The translations under genes were made by a program, and so were the position numbers. Below the pieces are notes generated by a model. That model did no database searches. It saw only the letters and a program-made list of their open reading frames with translations, and had not been told where the DNA came from. Positions 61,630-64,000 of a DNA stretch of 64,000 bases are shown here, piece by piece (the stretch's first letter is position 1; the number at the start of each line of letters is the position of its first letter). Source of the stretch: Rhizobium leguminosarum (lineage in GTDB: Bacteria > Pseudomonadota > Alphaproteobacteria > Rhizobiales > Rhizobiaceae). The stretch spans positions 868,001 to 932,000 of the forward strand of contig NZ_CP025012.1 in the NCBI RefSeq assembly GCF_002953715.1, read 5' to 3'.

Positions 61630-62022
61630 ATGAATGAAATAGTGACCCAGATCGCCGATCGCGTGGGTATTGCGCCTGATTTGGCCGAAAAGGCGCTCGG
61701 CATGATGCTTGGCTTCCTGCAGCGCGAAGCCGCCGATGGCCCGGTTGCCAAGATGATCGAAGCGATCCCCGGCGGCGCCGATCTCGTCGCCCAGTTCAAT
61801 GGCGCAGGTGCCGGCGGCGGCGGTCTGCTCGGCGGGCTGATGAGCTCGCTCGGCGGCGGCGGCATCATGGGGCTTGGCCAGCAACTGATGGGCGAAGGCC
61901 TCGGCATGGGCGAGATCACCTCGCTTGCCAAGGAAACCATCGCCATCGCCAAGCAATATGCCGGCGAGGAAGTCGTCGACGAGGTCGTCGCTTCCGTCCC
62001 GGGCCTCAGCCAGTTCGTCTGA
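61630..62022 (+). CDS. DUF2267-like protein
   Basis: 130 residues; AGGAGG six bases before the ATG. NEIVTQIADRVGIAPDLAEKALGMMLGFLQ is a DUF2267-like helical bundle, then a Gly-rich central stretch (GAGAGGGGLLGGLMSSLGGGG) and a C-terminal helix pair ending VPGLSQFV. No signal peptide. The family is often stress-linked but has no proven activity. A perfect palindrome sits just before it, so it is probably tightly regulated. Confidence 0.75.
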   Translation: MNEIVTQIADRVGIAPDLAEKALGMMLGFLQREAADGPVAKMIEAIPGGADLVAQFNGAGAGGGGLLGGLMSSLGGGGIMGLGQQLMGEGLGMGEITSLAKETIAIAKQYAGEEVVDEVVASVPGLSQFV

Positions 62023-62136
62023 GACGAGAGAATCAGGAGCTCCGCCTCAGTGCGGGGCTCATTGTTCTTGCGCCGGAAGCACTGGCTGAAGACCAAGCGC
62101 TGTCCCCTGGCTGCCCATTGGATGGAAGGAGAGCAG

Positions 62137-62592
62137 ATGGCCATCTGGCGTCCGTCGCAGCAGATCAGGGTGAAGGTGATCGGCCTCGCCTGGCGCAATG
62201 ACCGGCTGCTCGCCGCCGAAGTGGAGGATGACAGCGGTCGCATCAAGGGCGTTCGCCCGCTTGGTGGCGCCATTGAATTCGGCGAGAGCCGCGAAGAGGC
62301 CCTGCACCGCGAATTCCAGGAGGAGCTCGAAACGGCGATCCGCATCGTCGGTCCCTGGCATCTGCTTGAAAACATCTACGAGCATCACGGCGCGACCGGT
62401 CACGAATACATCTTCGCCGCTGATATCGAACTGGCCGATGCATCGCTCTATGAGCGCGATGAAATCCACTATTCCGAACTCGACGAGACGGCGGCGACGG
62501 CGCGCTGGTTCGGCCGCGACAGGCTGCGCGACGCCGGCATCGATCTCTATCCGACAGGTCTCGACAGACTGCTGTCGCGCTGGCGCGATTGA
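62137..62592 (+). CDS. NUDIX hydrolase
   Basis: Start at 62137 with AAGGAGAG five bases upstream. 151 residues. The Nudix box G-x5-E-x7-R-E-x-x-E-E lies at 44-63 (GAIEFGESREEALHREFQEE). The remainder has the usual alpha-beta-alpha pattern (YIFAADIELADASLYERDEIH). It hydrolyses a nucleoside diphosphate linked to some group, unidentified. 114 bases after the DUF2267 gene. Confidence 0.93.
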   Translation: MAIWRPSQQIRVKVIGLAWRNDRLLAAEVEDDSGRIKGVRPLGGAIEFGESREEALHREFQEELETAIRIVGPWHLLENIYEHHGATGHEYIFAADIELADASLYERDEIHYSELDETAATARWFGRDRLRDAGIDLYPTGLDRLLSRWRD

Positions 62593-62690
62593 GCCAGAAA
62601 GCGCGCACTTTGAGGCGGCTTAGGCCGATCGCCAAACTTTGATCGTCTGCGGCCTGATCCATGGGAACAATGAGCTGGCATCGCCTGTTG

Positions 62691-62752
62691 CTAGAGCAAT
62701 TCCAGCAAAACTGTGCAGCGGTTTTGCGTCCGGAATTGCGTGAAACAAAAAC
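62691..62752. repeat. Partial RIME element
   Basis: CTAGAGCAATTCCAGCAAAA and core CAGCGGTTTTGCGTCCGGAA, without the right-hand stem. It lies 29 bases before the gene at 62781 and keeps the reading frame open upstream of it, so an annotation pipeline may wrongly extend that gene. Confidence 0.8.
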
Positions 62753-62780
62753 GATCGCTGAAACCAGAAGGAATAGCATC

Positions 62781-63104
62781 ATGCGCAGGTTTATTGCAGC
62801 AACGTCGATCGCTCTCCTCAGCCTCTCCGCCCCGGTTCTTGCCCAGTCGAATATGGGCATGGATGCCAGCGGCCGGATCGACGGCACGCCGCCGCTCGGC
62901 ACCGCGCCGGGAGCCGAAACGCAAAGCGGGCTGATAATCCCGCTCGACTCGATCGAAACCGGCAGCATCGACAATGGACCAGTAAGCGGTCCGGTCGACT
63001 GGGCGCGCTGCCCGCCGCGCAAGGCGCGCGGAGCGCTTGCCACCGAAGGCGGCAAGAGCGGCGCCTCCGTCAGCCCCGCATGCCGTGATAACGGAAACCA
63101 GTAA
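62781..63104 (+). CDS. Exported small hypothetical protein, 107 aa
   Basis: The start at 62781 has AAGGA nine bases upstream and gives a good signal peptide (MRRFIAATSIALLSLSAPVLA, cut before QSN). The mature part is ~85 residues, Gly/Pro/Ser-rich, with two cysteines (ARCPPRKA, SPACRDN) that could form a disulfide. No family recognised. Codons upstream of the ATG belong to a RIME element. It is convergent with zwf. Confidence 0.75.
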   Translation: MRRFIAATSIALLSLSAPVLAQSNMGMDASGRIDGTPPLGTAPGAETQSGLIIPLDSIETGSIDNGPVSGPVDWARCPPRKARGALATEGGKSGASVSPACRDNGNQ

Positions 63105-63119
63105 CACCAGGGGAGGGCG

Positions 63120-64000
63120 CTATTTGCCGTCCTTCTTGTCGTGATGCAGGATGACGCCGAGTTCATGCCATCGACGCCCGTCGCGCTCGATGAGTAGATC
63201 GGCTGAGGCCGGTCCCATGCTGCCCGGCGCGTAAGCGTCAGGCTCGCTCTCATCCCTAGCCCAGATATCGAGGAAGGGCTGCACCGCCGCCCATCCGGCC
63301 TCGATGCCGTCGGCGCGCTGGAACAGCGTCTGGTCGCCGATGAAGAGATCGTAGAGCAGCGATTCATAGCCGGTCGTCTTGGCGATATCGAATTTGTCGG
63401 CATAGCGGAAATCGAGAGAGACCGGCACGGTATCGACGGAAAGCCCCGGCGACTTGATCGAGATTTCCATGCTCATGCCCTCGTCCGGCTGTACCTGGAT
63501 CACCAGCCGGTTCGGTGGCAGGCGGCGCTTGACGTCGGTCTCGCGAAACTGCGCGAACGGCACCGGCTGGAAGGTGATAACGATTTCGGTGTCGCGCGCC
63601 GTCAGCGCCTTGCCCGTCCTGAGATAGAAGGGCACGCCGGCCCAGCGCCAGGTATCGGCATAGAGCTTCAGTGCCACGAAGGTCTCGGTCCTGCTGTCGG
63701 GCGAGACGTCCTTGGTGTCGCGATAGGCTGGAAGCTCAGCACCATTGAGCGGGCCTGCGCCATAGGCGCCGCGCACGCCATGCGTTTTGGCCTCTTCCGG
63801 CGTATAGACGCGCAGCGCCTTCAGCACCTTGCTCTTCTCGTTGCGGATTGCCTCGGCATCGAAACTGTTCGGCGGCTCCATGGCGATCATCGCCAGCAGC
63901 TGGAAAAGATGGTTCGGCACCATGTCGCGCAGCGCACCGGTTGCATCGTAGAATTTGCCGCGGCTGCCGACATCGACGATCTCGGCGGCGGTGATCTGCA
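63120..64000 (-). CDS. zwf: Glucose-6-phosphate 1-dehydrogenase, C-terminal part
   Basis: The frame runs off the window edge; about 293 residues at the C-terminus are present. ITAAEIVDVGSRGKFYDATG and ALRDMVPNHLFQLLAMIAME match the conserved central part of G6PDH, followed by RWAGVPFYLRTGKAL and RLVIQVQPDEGMSMEI, and the end YAPGSMGPASADLLIERDG. The N-terminal NADP-binding domain and catalytic lysine lie outside. It opens the Entner-Doudoroff and pentose phosphate routes. Confidence 0.97.
   Translation of the reverse strand, partial: QITAAEIVDVGSRGKFYDATGALRDMVPNHLFQLLAMIAMEPPNSFDAEAIRNEKSKVLKALRVYTPEEAKTHGVRGAYGAGPLNGAELPAYRDTKDVSPDSRTETFVALKLYADTWRWAGVPFYLRTGKALTARDTEIVITFQPVPFAQFRETDVKRRLPPNRLVIQVQPDEGMSMEISIKSPGLSVDTVPVSLDFRYADKFDIAKTTGYESLLYDLFIGDQTLFQRADGIEAGWAAVQPFLDIWARDESEPDAYAPGSMGPASADLLIERDGRRWHELGVILHHDKKDGK

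Noticed and set aside
62661-62780. Longer N-terminus of the small exported protein
   Set aside because: The extra 40 codons are a RIME copy, and the ATG at 62781 has its own ribosome binding site and starts a good signal peptide.

Overview
The window looks like chromosomal DNA of a Rhizobium of the etli/leguminosarum type. The reasons are high GC with alpha-proteobacterial codon use, a betIBA operon without betC, a cysHDN sulfate-assimilation cluster, a rhizobial class-3 asparaginase, a TIGR03808-type Tat-exported protein, and many copies of short palindromic intergenic elements of the RIME (Rhizobium intergenic mosaic element) kind. I see no tRNA, rRNA, CRISPR array or intact IS element. The strongest transfer marks are two IS3-type transposase remnants around a peroxiredoxin gene.

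Layout. 1-6036: six co-directional genes for a surface polysaccharide (membrane protein, GT-like DUF6492 protein, membrane protein, GT2 glycosyltransferase, Wzx-like flippase, secreted GH5 hydrolase), mostly with overlapping starts and stops. 6592-10867: oddments (quinone reductase with divergent LysR, GFA protein, peroxiredoxin). 11348-15576: cysH-cysD-cysN opposite an Rrf2-type regulator. 15781-17459: a DUF6152/DUF6644 pair and a ParE-type toxin-antitoxin pair. 17460-22609: betI-betB-betA, an HdeD-like protein, an orphan ParD-like protein. 22769-31946: an EAL-CBS-GGDEF protein, a quinone reductase, two MFS pumps (one facing a SufR-like regulator with a cysteine cluster), asparaginase. 31921-36492: DeoR regulator, two GSTs, LysR. 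36585-41557: Tat-exported beta-helix protein, PAS-GAF-GGDEF-EAL protein, glycerophosphodiesterase. 41633-47655: hydrolases, a ligase-associated exonuclease plus ATP-dependent ligase repair module, and an AbiEii-like candidate toxin unit. 47755-51234: two L,D-transpeptidases, cspA, rpsU and small proteins set among short tandem arrays. 51276-55237: ohrR/ohr and a MarR-DUF899-DUF1579-VOC group. 55479-61408: two ABC-F proteins and a HerA-like ATPase. 61630-64000: DUF2267, NUDIX, a secreted small protein and the 3' part of zwf.

Two observations stand out. First, the ABC-F gene at 55479-56999 (minus) is preceded by a 23-codon leader ORF (57168-57239) with a strong ribosome binding site, an Arg-Gln-Arg (+X+) motif near its N-terminus, and three mutually exclusive RNA pairings arranged like erm-type translational attenuators. 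This predicts an antibiotic-sensing switch for a ribosome-protection protein in a Gram-negative soil bacterium. Second, a RIME element has inserted in frame at a CTAG site inside the signal peptide of the DUF6152 gene. Removing exactly 102 bp restores an ordinary signal peptide. Other copies supply stop codons or promoter-proximal hairpins to neighbouring genes.
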